Positions 1-7,954 of a stretch of DNA of 36,389 nt are shown piece after piece. The DNA comes from JAAZMI01 sp964603615 (GTDB taxonomy: Bacteria; Bacillota; Dethiobacteria; DTU022; UBA8154), in the NCBI GenBank assembly GCA_964603615.1, contig CAZRVU010000019.1, positions 1-36,389 on the forward strand. Direction: 5' to 3'. The notes under the pieces were generated by a model, which did no database searches, was not told the DNA's origin, and saw nothing but the letters and a program-made list of their open reading frames with translations. Each line of letters opens with the position of its first letter. The first letter of the stretch is position 1. The translations under genes were made by a program, and so were the position numbers.

Positions 1-809
1 ATACCTTTGGCGGCTGGTTTACCGATAATGTGACCTTTGCCAATGCCTTTACAGCATCGACACCGGTAACCGCTGATATCATCGTCTATGCCAAATGGAC
101 TGCGGTACCTTCTGGTGGCGGTGGCGGTGGTGGAGGCGGCGGTGGCAGCACCCCAACTGAACCTGAGAAAAAAGAGGAAGAGACCATCGTTCCTGAGGTA
201 GAACCGCCGGCAACCAAGCCGCCGGCAGGTGTTTACCCCGGGTTTAAGGATGTTTCGGAAGAAGCCTGGTACTATGGACCTATTAGGTATGCTACAATAA
301 ATGGTTTGTTCAAGGGTGTTGCTGCGGATATGTTCGGCCCTGATATTCCAGTTACACGCGGGATGTTTGTAACCATTCTGAGCAGGCTTGAATTCGATGG
401 TGACGAGAATATACCCGCGGGCAGTTCGGAATTCACCGATTTGCAGCAGGATTGGTATAAAAACCCCGTTGCCTGGGCTTATCAGAACAGAATTACCCTG
501 GGAATGAACAAGACGCAGTTTAACCCTGAAGGTGTTCTGACGCGGGAACAGATGGCAGTATTCCTGTATAACTATGCTCAGCACAAAGGTTATGATCTTA
601 GCTACGATGCCGAAGCCCTGAACGCCTTTGCAGATAAAAGTGCGGTTAGTAATTATGCGAAAACAGCAATGGCGTGGGCGGTGAAGCATGGCCTGCTGGC
701 AGGAGTTACTGAAACGACCCTCGTGCCGCAGGGCCAGGCTACCAGAGCACAGTGTGCAGCTATCTTTATGCGGTTTGTTTCCTTCGTTGAAGAACAAGAA
801 GTGGTTTAA
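1..809 (+). CDS. S-layer homology (SLH) domain surface protein, 3' fragment
   Basis: The reading frame is open from the first bases of the window, so the true start lies outside it. The first ~35 residues match the end of a Listeria-Bacteroides type repeat (Flg_new family; FGGWF...VYAKW). Then come a run of ten glycines (about 110-150), a Pro/Glu/Lys-rich spacer, and three SLH domains beginning near FKDVSEEAW, FTDLQQDW and FADKSAVS, each with the usual tyrosine/alanine helix and TR(E/A)Q or TRGM motif. SLH domains normally anchor proteins to pyruvylated secondary cell-wall polymer, so this is inferred to be an exported cell-surface or S-layer-associated protein anchored by its C-terminus. It ends in TAA. 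The function of the missing N-terminal part cannot be judged. Confidence 0.9.
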   Translation, partial: TFGGWFTDNVTFANAFTASTPVTADIIVYAKWTAVPSGGGGGGGGGGGSTPTEPEKKEEETIVPEVEPPATKPPAGVYPGFKDVSEEAWYYGPIRYATINGLFKGVAADMFGPDIPVTRGMFVTILSRLEFDGDENIPAGSSEFTDLQQDWYKNPVAWAYQNRITLGMNKTQFNPEGVLTREQMAVFLYNYAQHKGYDLSYDAEALNAFADKSAVSNYAKTAMAWAVKHGLLAGVTETTLVPQGQATRAQCAAIFMRFVSFVEEQEVV

Positions 810-965
810 GGCCTGTAGAAAATTCGGATGATAATGCAATGCCTGTCAGGCTCCGGGCACCGGATATTAAGGATTTACCTGTTTTGTCCGGTAAGCGCGC
901 CGTTTGGCGGCAAAGCATGCAGATCATCTAATTTGAAGGCCGGGTTATCCTAAGTTGGAAAAAAA

Positions 966-1006
966 TAAGTTGGAGGCTACCCATTGACGGGCGGCCTCCA
1001 ACTTAT
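966..1006 (-). terminator. Rho-independent terminator downstream of the cPGS-like gene
   Basis: An 11-bp perfect inverted repeat (AAGTTGGAGGC / GCCTCCAACTT) encloses a loop with an inner CCC/GGG pair. Read on the minus strand the second arm runs directly into A-TTTTTTT, the classical terminator layout. It lies about 75 bp past the minus-strand stop at 1080. On the plus strand the following bases (ATATTTTA) are a poorer U-tract, but it might also stop read-through from the SLH gene. Confidence 0.75.
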
Positions 1007-1011
1007 ATTTT

Positions 1012-1048
1012 ACGATTCTACTGCAAAAATTACATTCTGCAGTAGAAT
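1012..1048. repeat. 12-bp perfect inverted repeat GATTCTACTGCA/TGCAGTAGAATC
   Basis: The two arms are perfect and are separated by about 12 AT-rich bases. The arm sequence TGCAGTAGAATCA recurs at the edge of a longer repeated element near 8778-8790 and, with one difference, near 22090-22102. It sits directly after the stop of the minus-strand gene at 1080, so it could be a first transcription stop or a relic of a small dispersed repeat. There is no strong T-run on either side. Confidence 0.55.
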
Positions 1049-1079
1049 CATTTTTACAGGAAATCAAAAAACGCCCATT

Positions 1080-2396
1080 CTACTGGAATATTTTTTGCAG
1101 CAGTGCCGCCAGTTGAGGTGGGCCTGCTTCTTCCAGGGTGTATTTTACTCTTACGGCCGATTTTTCGAGGGTCATGATCCGGCGCAGGTCGATAGGAGTG
1201 CCGATGACGACTACTTCTGCCGGCGATTTATTGATAGTTTGTTCCAGTTCCCTGATCTGGGTTGCCCCGTAGCCCATGGCCGGCAGCAACTTGTCGAGAT
1301 GGGTGTATTTGGCGAAGGTTTCCCGGATACTGCCGACTGCATAGGGCCGGGGGTCGATGAGTTCGCCGGCACCTATTTTTTGAGCGGCAAGCGTACCGGC
1401 GCCGTAGGCCATGCCGCCGTGGGTCAGTGTGGGGCCGTCTTCTACTACCAGGACCTTTTTGCCGCGCACCAGCTCCGGTTGCTCGATGGTGATCGGCGAG
1501 TTAGTGAGGATGATTTTTGCATCAGGATTATTTTTGACAATTGCTTCCCTGACGGCTTCTACATCTGCAGGATCTGCTGTGTCAACTTTGTTGATGAGGG
1601 CGATATCTGCCAGGCGCAGGTTGGTTTCCCCGGGATGGTAGGCGGTTTCATGCCCGGCACGGTGCGGGTCGGCGATGACGATGTATAAATCGGAAAAATA
1701 AAAGGAGAGGTCGTTGTTGCCCCCGTCCCAGAGGATCACATCTGCTTCTTCTTCCGCCTGGCGCAGTATCTGTTCATAGTCCACACCGGCATAGACGACG
1801 ATCCCCTGATCGATATGGGGTTCAAATTCTTCTCTTTCCTCAATTGTGCATTTAAATAAATCCAGATCGGTATAGCTGGCAAACCTCATCGCCACCTGCT
1901 CTTCCAGATCGCCGTAGGGCATGGGGTGCCGGATGACGGCTACCTTGTGGCCGGCCTCTGCCAGCAATTGGGCGATGTAGCGGGTGGTCTGGCTTTTCCC
2001 GCCGCCGGTTCTGACGGCGGTGATCGCCACCACTTTACGCTTTGAACGCAGCATGGTCGTCCGGGGCCCCATCAACCGGAAGTCCGCCCCGCAGGCCAAA
2101 ACTAACGATGCTTTGTGCATGACGTCCTCGTGGGAAACATCGCTGTAGGCGAACACCACCTGATCGACGGCATGCTTTTTAATCAACGCCGGCAACTCTT
2201 CTTCCGCATAAATGGGGATGCCTTCCGGGTAATTTTCCCCCGCCAGCCCGGGGGGATAAAGCCTGCCTTCGATATCCGGAATCTGTGCTGCTGTAAAAGC
2301 TACCACCTGGTAAGCCGGGTTATGGCGGAAGTAGGTATTAAAATTGTGAAAATCCCTGCCCGCCGCACCCATAATAATGACTTTATTGACTGACAT
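1080..2396 (-). CDS. Cyclic 2,3-diphosphoglycerate synthetase-like GTPase family protein (COG2403 type)
   Basis: A 438-residue protein with a Rossmann-like N-terminus (MSVNKVIIMGAAGRDFH), a P-loop near residues 128-136 (RTGGGKSQT), a WDGGNND motif near 223 and an NKVD GTPase-type specificity motif near 269. This order and these motifs are those of the cyclic 2,3-diphosphoglycerate synthetase family, known from methanogens, where the enzyme forms an intramolecular phosphoanhydride from 2,3-bisphosphoglycerate. In bacteria the role is not settled and the family is often annotated only as a predicted GTPase. AGGTGGG precedes the ATG at good spacing. It lies 122 bp downstream of carB on the same strand and may be co-transcribed. 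The family is confident; the substrate is not. Confidence 0.8.
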   Translation of the reverse strand: MSVNKVIIMGAAGRDFHNFNTYFRHNPAYQVVAFTAAQIPDIEGRLYPPGLAGENYPEGIPIYAEEELPALIKKHAVDQVVFAYSDVSHEDVMHKASLVLACGADFRLMGPRTTMLRSKRKVVAITAVRTGGGKSQTTRYIAQLLAEAGHKVAVIRHPMPYGDLEEQVAMRFASYTDLDLFKCTIEEREEFEPHIDQGIVVYAGVDYEQILRQAEEEADVILWDGGNNDLSFYFSDLYIVIADPHRAGHETAYHPGETNLRLADIALINKVDTADPADVEAVREAIVKNNPDAKIILTNSPITIEQPELVRGKKVLVVEDGPTLTHGGMAYGAGTLAAQKIGAGELIDPRPYAVGSIRETFAKYTHLDKLLPAMGYGATQIRELEQTINKSPAEVVVIGTPIDLRRIMTLEKSAVRVKYTLEEAGPPQLAALLQKIFQ

Positions 2397-2518
2397 GCAA
2401 GCCCACCTCTTTTTATGATCTATTTGCTATTACTCTCTTTTTTGATTGTAACTTATTCTTGACTAAAAAACTATTAGCCGCCTAAAAAAAAGTAATTATT
2501 TATGGGGTAAGGGTTTGG

Positions 2519-5500
2519 CTATTGGCTAAGGGCCAGATATTCCTGTAGGGAAAGGACGCTGCGGTCTTCGCCCTTGTTCATCTCTTCCAGTATTTTCCCC
2601 GCGGCAAGGGCGGTATCCAGCGAAGTGAAGCAGGGGATATTGTGTTCCGCTGCGGCCCGGCGGATGCGGAAGCCGTCTGTGTGGGGCATTTTCCCTTTGG
2701 TCAGAGTGTTGAGCACGAAGTTTATTTTACCGGAATGGATCAGATCGAGTACATGCGGGGAGCCTTCCCGGATTTTATTAATGCGCTTTACCTCCAGGCC
2801 GGCGTCCTCTAAAAAGATGGCTGTTCCCCTGGTAGCGTTAATAATAAAGCCCATGCTGCTAAGTTTTTGAAGCAGTGGCAAAGATTCTTTTTTGTCTTTG
2901 TCGGCAATCGTCACCAGCATATTCCCGTGGGAAGGCAGATCGAGCTCTGCGGCAAGCAGTGCTTTGTAAAGAGCCTGTGGTAGGGACCGGTTAATGCCTA
3001 GCACCTCGCCCGTAGATTTCATTTCCGGCCCCAGGGAGGTCTCAAGCTGGTAGAGTTTGGCAAAGGAAAAAACGGGTGCTTTTACGCCGATAAATGGTTG
3101 CGGTTTGAGAAGGCCTCCTGCGTAACCCAAAGCAGCGATTGTTTTGCCCAGGGAGATTTTTGTAGCCAGGTTGATGATTGGCACGCCGGTTACTTTGCTC
3201 AGGAAGGGAACGGTCCGGCTGGAACGCGGGTTGACTTCGATGACATAAAGAGTGCCCTCGTGGTAGACGTATTGAATATTTAGGGATCCTTTAATTTTTA
3301 GGGCCCGGGCCAATGATGTCGTATAGGAAACGAGCTGTTGCTGCAACTGCGGCGTAACATGGAGGGGGGGGTAGACGGCAATGCTGTCACCGGAATGAAT
3401 ACCGGCTTTTTCAATGTGTTCCATAATCCCGGGGATGAGGCATTCCCGGCCATCGGCGATGGCATCTGTCTCCAGCTCAATGCCTTTGAGGTATTGATCG
3501 ATTAGCACCGGGTGGTGCGGCGAAACGTTTACGGCCGAGGTCATGTACTCCTTTAAATCTTTGCTATTATAAACAATTTCCATGGCACGGCCGCCCAGCA
3601 CGTAAGAAGGACGGACTAGCACGGGGTAGCCGATTTCTTGGGCGATTATTTCGGCCTGTTCCACGGCGGTAGCTGTGCCGCCCCGCGGGCGCGGGATGTC
3701 TAATTCTTCCAGTAATTCATCGAAACGGCGGCGATCTTCGGCCGCATCGATATCTTCTACGGCGGTGCCAATAATCTTGATTCCTGCTCCGGCCAGGGGC
3801 CCGGCAAGGTTGATAGCCGTTTGGCCGCCAAATTGGACGACGGCGCTTTGTGAGTTTTCGGCCTCCAGCACGTGAAGGACATCTTCAAAGACCAAAGGTT
3901 CAAAGTAAAGCCGATCGGAGGTATCGAAATCTGTGCTGACAGTTTCTGGATTGTTGTTGATGAAGATCGAGGCCAGGCCTTCTTCCCGCAGGGCCCAGGC
4001 GGCATGGACGGAACAATAATCGAATTCGATGCCCTGCCCAATGCGGATGGGCCCCGCACCGAGGACGACGACTTTTTTCCGGGTGGAGGCAGGGACCTCT
4101 GTTTCCTTTTCATAGGTGGAATAATAATAGGGGGTGGCTGCCGCATATTCTGCGGCGCAGGTATCGACCATTTTATAAACCGGCTGAATACCGTGTTTTT
4201 GCCTTTTAGCACGGATTTCTTTTTCTGTTGTATTCATCAGATCGGCGATGGCCCGATCGGCAAAACCAAGGCGTTTGGCGGAAAAAAGCAGCTCCGGGGT
4301 TAGTCTCCCCTGGCGTTCCTGATTCCCCTGATTATCACGAATTTTCGGGCTCTCCGGATTTCCTGGATCTCCTAAATCCTGCGGGTTTTCCAGATCGGGC
4401 GGGTCTTCTGGATCCGCCGGCTTTCTCTGCCCTGCCAGGTTTCCTGCCGCCGCCGGCCTGCAGGCCTTGAGTTTATCCTCCAGATGAATGATCTCCTCGA
4501 TCTGGTGCAGGAAAAAAAGATTGATTTTGGTCAGGTCATTGATCTTTAGCGGGTAAAGACCCCGGCGCAGGGCTTCGGCCACGGCAAAAAGGCGACGGTC
4601 GGTGGGGGAGGAGAGTTCCTGGCACAAGTCAGCGGTTGACATTTTGCTTAACTCCGGCAGCGCCAGGTGCAAAACGTCTAGCTCCAGTGAGCGCACTGCT
4701 TTGAGCAAGGCTTCCTGGAAAGAACGTCCAAGGGCCATAACTTCGCCGGTGGATTTCATCTGTGTTCCCAGGGAACGGTCGGCCTGGGCGAATTTATCAA
4801 AAGGCCAGCGGGGGCACTTGACCACGCAGTAATCGAGGGAGGGCTCAAAACAGGCCGTTGTTTCGCCGGTGACGGCATTGGGGATTTCATCCAGATGCAA
4901 CCCGATAGCTATTTTACTGGCCACTTTGGCAATGGGGTAGCCGGTTGCCTTGGAAGCCAAAGCGCTGGAGCGGCTAACCCTGGGGTTCACTTCAATGACG
5001 TAATACTGAAAACTGGAGGGATCCAGCCCAAACTGGACATTGCAGCCTCCCTCGATGCCCAGGGCCTCGATAATTTTCAAAGAGGCGCTGCGCAACATCC
5101 TGTATTCCCGGCTGCTCAGCGTTAAGGCCGGGGCTACGACGATGCTGTCTCCGGTATGTATGCCCAGGGGATCGATATTTTCCATGCTGCAGATCGTGAT
5201 GCAGTTGCCGGCGCTGTCCCGCATTACTTCAAATTCTACTTCTTTCCAGCCGGCAGCACTTTTTTCAATCAGCAGTTGATGTATGGGGCTGTATTTTAAA
5301 CCGCGGCGGGCGATGGACAGTAACTCCTCCGGATTGGTGGCTATCCCCCCGCCGGTGCCGCCGAGGGTATAGGCCGGCCGCACGATTACGGGAAAGCCAA
5401 TTTCCGCGGCGAAACCCAGTGCATCTTTAAAATTGGAGACGACGCCGCTGGGAGGAACAGGTTCGCCAATTTTCCCCATGATCTGCTTAAATTTTTCCCT

Positions 5501-5884
5501 GTTTTCCGCATTTTCGATGGCGGCCAGGGGGGTGCCCAATAGTTGGATGTTCAGGCGTTCCAGCACTCCCCGCCGAGCTACTTCGAGGGTTGTGTTCAGG
5601 CCGGTTTGCCCGCCGAGGGAGGGTAAAAGACCGTCAGGCCTTTCTCTTTCTAAAACACGTGTGACGAAATCTGCGGTGAGCGGTTCCAAATAAACACGGT
5701 CAGCCATATGGACGTCGGTCATGATCGTTGCCGGGTTGCTGTTGATAAGGATTACGGAGAGGCCTTCTTCCTTCAGGGCCCGGCAGGCCTGGGAGCCGGC
5801 GTAATCAAATTCGGCGGCCTGGCCGATGACGATGGGGCCAGAGCCGATGACCATGATCTTTTTTAGCTGCGGGTTTTTAGGCAT
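2519..5884 (-). CDS. carB: Carbamoyl-phosphate synthase large subunit
   Basis: About 1121 residues. The two homologous halves are plain: an N-terminal GSGPIVIGQAAEFDYAG and a second GAGPIRIGQGIEFDYCS, each followed by an ATP-grasp domain, with a C-terminal MGS-like allosteric domain. It takes ammonia from CarA and makes carbamoyl phosphate from bicarbonate and two ATP for pyrimidines and arginine. The ATG at 5884 was chosen because AAGGAGG lies just upstream; an in-frame upstream extension exists but lacks family similarity. It overlaps the carA stop by 8 bp, indicating translational coupling. The protein is about 50 residues longer than usual because of a Pro/Asp/Asn-rich insert near residues 475-527 (4303-4470) with a three-residue period, in the oligomerisation region between the two halves. 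Confidence 0.97.
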   Translation of the reverse strand: MPKNPQLKKIMVIGSGPIVIGQAAEFDYAGSQACRALKEEGLSVILINSNPATIMTDVHMADRVYLEPLTADFVTRVLERERPDGLLPSLGGQTGLNTTLEVARRGVLERLNIQLLGTPLAAIENAENREKFKQIMGKIGEPVPPSGVVSNFKDALGFAAEIGFPVIVRPAYTLGGTGGGIATNPEELLSIARRGLKYSPIHQLLIEKSAAGWKEVEFEVMRDSAGNCITICSMENIDPLGIHTGDSIVVAPALTLSSREYRMLRSASLKIIEALGIEGGCNVQFGLDPSSFQYYVIEVNPRVSRSSALASKATGYPIAKVASKIAIGLHLDEIPNAVTGETTACFEPSLDYCVVKCPRWPFDKFAQADRSLGTQMKSTGEVMALGRSFQEALLKAVRSLELDVLHLALPELSKMSTADLCQELSSPTDRRLFAVAEALRRGLYPLKINDLTKINLFFLHQIEEIIHLEDKLKACRPAAAGNLAGQRKPADPEDPPDLENPQDLGDPGNPESPKIRDNQGNQERQGRLTPELLFSAKRLGFADRAIADLMNTTEKEIRAKRQKHGIQPVYKMVDTCAAEYAAATPYYYSTYEKETEVPASTRKKVVVLGAGPIRIGQGIEFDYCSVHAAWALREEGLASIFINNNPETVSTDFDTSDRLYFEPLVFEDVLHVLEAENSQSAVVQFGGQTAINLAGPLAGAGIKIIGTAVEDIDAAEDRRRFDELLEELDIPRPRGGTATAVEQAEIIAQEIGYPVLVRPSYVLGGRAMEIVYNSKDLKEYMTSAVNVSPHHPVLIDQYLKGIELETDAIADGRECLIPGIMEHIEKAGIHSGDSIAVYPPLHVTPQLQQQLVSYTTSLARALKIKGSLNIQYVYHEGTLYVIEVNPRSSRTVPFLSKVTGVPIINLATKISLGKTIAALGYAGGLLKPQPFIGVKAPVFSFAKLYQLETSLGPEMKSTGEVLGINRSLPQALYKALLAAELDLPSHGNMLVTIADKDKKESLPLLQKLSSMGFIINATRGTAIFLEDAGLEVKRINKIREGSPHVLDLIHSGKINFVLNTLTKGKMPHTDGFRIRRAAAEHNIPCFTSLDTALAAGKILEEMNKGEDRSVLSLQEYLALSQ
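4303..4470 (-). repeat. Low-complexity insert within carB
   Basis: This segment encodes a run with a period of three residues, of the form PED-PPD-LEN-PQD-LGD and so on, i.e. a degenerate 9-bp DNA repeat. The flanking sequence (KLKACR before, LTPELL...AKRLGF after) is normal CarB sequence that usually joins with only a few residues between. I infer expansion of simple DNA within a tolerant loop. Confidence 0.7.
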
Positions 5885-7028
5885 TACTGAAAGCCTCCTT
5901 CCATCCCGGGAAATCCCCGGGCGGTAAATCGCCGGGGGCATACTGGCAGGTTATGATTTTAAGCTTTTTGTCCTGCAGCCCTTCTACCGTGTCATCGTGC
6001 AGGTGGCGGTGGGTAACGGTTAGGCCGGGCGGCAGGCTTGCTTCTTCCACGGCAAAACCATGGTTCTGAGAGGTAATAGATATCTTTTGTGTGCGAAGAT
6101 CTCTGACCGGGTGGTTGTCTCCCCGGTGGCCGAATTTGAGTTTGTAGGTTTTGCCTCCGAGGGCGAGGGCGATGACTTGGTGGCCGAGGCCCAGGCCCCA
6201 AAGGGGGATTTTGCCGGCTAACTTTTGTACTGTTTCGATTGCCGTTTTAGCCTGGCGGGGATCCCCTGGGCCGCCGGCGAGCACGAGGCCAGCGGGTTTA
6301 AGTTGCATAATATCTGTAGCGGGCATTGCCGCCGGCACTACGGTGATGCGGCAACCCCGGGCTTGCAGCAGGCGTAACAGTGAAAATTTTAGGCCCAGGT
6401 CCAGGATGGCGAGATGTGGCCCGCGCCTCCCGCTCCAGCCGGTGCTTTCGCTCCAAGCGTTGTTATCGTTCCTGCTCCCATTTTCATGTTCCTGGTTGGG
6501 GTCGTTTCCCGGGCCATTTCCTAAGGTGTAGATCTCCGGGGTGGAGACTGCGGCGACGAGGTCCCGGGTGGAGATAGCGGGGGATTGCCTAACTTTTTCC
6601 AAAAGCAGGGGGTAGGATGTGCCGGCAGTGGTGAGTATTCCCCGCAGGCTGCCCTTTTCCCGGATCAAGCGCACGAGGGCCCGCGTATCCACACTATCCA
6701 TGGCGATAATGTTCTGTTCCAGCAGGTAATCTGGCAGGCTTTGCCCTGCCCGCCAGTTACTGGGCGATGAACAGATTTCGCGTGCAATAAAGCCCCTTAA
6801 AAAGGGGCTTCTGGATTCAAAATCTTCCTTATTAATACCGTAGCTGCCCATCAGTGGAAAAGTCATCGTTAAAATATGGCCGCAACACGAAGGATCTGTA
6901 ATTATTTCTTGATAACCCGTCATGCTGGTATTAAAAACAACTTCACCCTGGGCTTCCCCGTTGACCCCCCGGGAGCGGCCTTTAAAGAGGGAACCGTCTT
7001 CGAGGATAAGCCGGGCTTCAGCATTCAT
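5877..7028 (-). CDS. carA: Carbamoyl-phosphate synthase small subunit
   Basis: A 383-residue glutamine amidotransferase subunit. The N-terminal half carries the CarA signature (LILEDGSLFKGRS, GEVVFNTSMTGYQE), and the C-terminal half is a class I glutamine amidotransferase domain (LVLAGGPGDP, then a hinge and SQNHGFAV with the catalytic His). The usual nucleophile motif appears as LWGLGLGHQVIA: the position that is Cys in G-(I/V)-C-L-G-H-Q reads Leu here. The subunit may therefore lack glutaminase activity and depend on free ammonia, unless this is a sequencing error. The ATG at 7028 follows AGGAGG; the longer upstream frame is leader. A Gly/Asn-rich linker of about 35 residues (near 163-204) separates the two domains. 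It overlaps carB by 8 bp. Confidence 0.95.
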   Translation of the reverse strand: MNAEARLILEDGSLFKGRSRGVNGEAQGEVVFNTSMTGYQEIITDPSCCGHILTMTFPLMGSYGINKEDFESRSPFLRGFIAREICSSPSNWRAGQSLPDYLLEQNIIAMDSVDTRALVRLIREKGSLRGILTTAGTSYPLLLEKVRQSPAISTRDLVAAVSTPEIYTLGNGPGNDPNQEHENGSRNDNNAWSESTGWSGRRGPHLAILDLGLKFSLLRLLQARGCRITVVPAAMPATDIMQLKPAGLVLAGGPGDPRQAKTAIETVQKLAGKIPLWGLGLGHQVIALALGGKTYKLKFGHRGDNHPVRDLRTQKISITSQNHGFAVEEASLPPGLTVTHRHLHDDTVEGLQDKKLKIITCQYAPGDLPPGDFPGWKEAFSNA

Positions 7029-7034
7029 TTTCAC

Positions 7035-7070
7035 AAAAAAACCTCCTGCTGCCGGAGCAGACCCAGGAGG
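7035..7070 (-). terminator. Attenuator terminator in the carA leader
   Basis: On the minus strand the arms CCTCCTG and CAGGAGG pair around a GC-rich loop and are followed by seven T residues. The hairpin ends just before the carA ATG, and its descending arm contains the only good Shine-Dalgarno (AGGAGG). It could therefore stop transcription and also hide the ribosome site. With the PyrR-type loop upstream this is the pyrimidine attenuator arrangement. Confidence 0.75.
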
Positions 7071-7113
7071 ACAAAAAGTCACAGTAAAATGCAAGTAACC
7101 CCAAAACTCCTTT

Positions 7114-7131
7114 CCAGCCTCTCCGGACTGG
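7114..7131 (-). promoter_or_regulatory. PyrR-binding loop (anti-antiterminator) of the car operon
   Basis: The minus-strand sequence CCAGTCCGGAGAGGCTGG forms a short stem and contains AGTCCGGAGAGGCT, which fits the PyrR-recognised consensus ARUCCNGNGAGGYU known from Bacillus pyr attenuators. It sits between the promoter and the leader terminator. PyrR bound with UMP would be expected to favour termination. No pyrR gene is in the window. Confidence 0.75.
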
Positions 7132-7159
7132 TTTAAAGGATCCTTATTACTTTCGATTA

Positions 7160-7188
7160 ATTTTAACAGTTGCTGGCCGGGATGTCAA
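7160..7188 (-). promoter_or_regulatory. SigA-type promoter for carAB
   Basis: A minus-strand -35 TTGACA (7188-7183) and -10 TAAAAT (7165-7160) are separated by exactly 17 bp. Transcription would start near 7153, about 20 bp before the PyrR loop and 125 bp before carA, which suits an attenuated leader. Confidence 0.8.
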
Positions 7189-7210
7189 TCAAAAACTAGC
7201 GACATTAAAC

Positions 7211-7264
7211 ACTATTGATACAAAAAATTGTTGATACAAAAACTATTGATACAAAAAATTGTTG
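7211..7264. repeat. Direct repeat, 23 bp, two copies with a partial third
   Basis: ACTATTGATACAAAAAATTG plus TTG occurs at 7211-7233 and again at 7242-7264, with a partial copy (TTGATACAAAAA) between them. It lies just upstream of the carA promoter and ahead of the plus-strand gene at 7451. The remaining bases to 7450 show nothing else I can name. Confidence 0.6.
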
Positions 7265-7450
7265 GCGCGGAAAATTTAGCACCTTTTTAGGTTTCCGGTG
7301 GGCATATCTGTTAAAATTTAGAAAAGTACCATTTCCTGCTGGATAGTTATGTGATAAGATGTAAGCGGTGTGTAGCAAGGATTAAAGGCCGTTCGATCTT
7401 TAAGGGCAGGGCTGCAGATCTGAAGCCAGAATTTCCTCCGGGGTGGTAAA

Positions 7451-7891
7451 ATGGTCCAATTTCCGTTGAACGAGGTGGAGAAACAATTAGCGGCTATCAT
7501 CGAGGATTCCAACCACTTGTTGCGTATTTTTTTTATTGACGGGCAAGAACCTGCTGATGGGCAAAAACCTTTTGCGGGAGCCTGGGTAATAGGGGAAAGA
7601 TTGGCAGGGATCCTTTTGGAGAAATACTCCTGCCAGGTTGAATGGGAAAAGGAACATATCTTTGGTATCTGGATCGCTTATGTTGCAGAACTCGATCTTT
7701 GGGGAACCGGGGATACAAAAGAGAAGGCCGCCGAGGACCTCATTTCTGCTGCGGAGGATTATCGCGAAATTTACCTCAACTGCCTTTCTTTTTGGTTGGG
7801 GGCCGGGCGTCAAAAACACCTGCCCTATGTTCTCCGGTTAGCACTCCTCAGGGGGAACAGGGAAAAAATAAAGGAATTTTTGGGGTTGTAG
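7451..7891 (+). CDS. Uncharacterised 146-residue protein with HicB-like region
   Basis: The ATG follows GGGGTGG at good spacing. The middle of the protein (about residues 70-105: FGIWIAYVAELDLWGTGDTK then EKAAEDLISAAEDY) has the beta-beta-beta-alpha pattern and the WGxGDTxEEA-like turn seen in HicB-type antitoxin folds. The C-terminus (LPYVLRLALLRGNREKIKEFL) is charged and helical. No HicA-like toxin is adjacent, so a toxin-antitoxin role is not supported. It stands at the head of a plus-strand run with the TtcA-family gene (63 bp further on). The function is unknown. Confidence 0.6.
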   Translation: MVQFPLNEVEKQLAAIIEDSNHLLRIFFIDGQEPADGQKPFAGAWVIGERLAGILLEKYSCQVEWEKEHIFGIWIAYVAELDLWGTGDTKEKAAEDLISAAEDYREIYLNCLSFWLGAGRQKHLPYVLRLALLRGNREKIKEFLGL

Positions 7892-7954
7892 GTTTAGGGC
7901 TGTAGATTGCTAGTGGCAGTTCAGCGAGCAGCAGAAACGAAAGGCCGGGAAAAA

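Noticed and set aside
984..1688. Plus-strand open frame of 234 codons opposite the cPGS-like gene
   Set aside because: It is antisense to a well-supported family protein, has no recognisable domains and no ribosome site.
7451..7891. HicAB toxin-antitoxin pair
   Set aside because: Only a HicB-like fold pattern is visible and no small HicA-like partner is adjacent.
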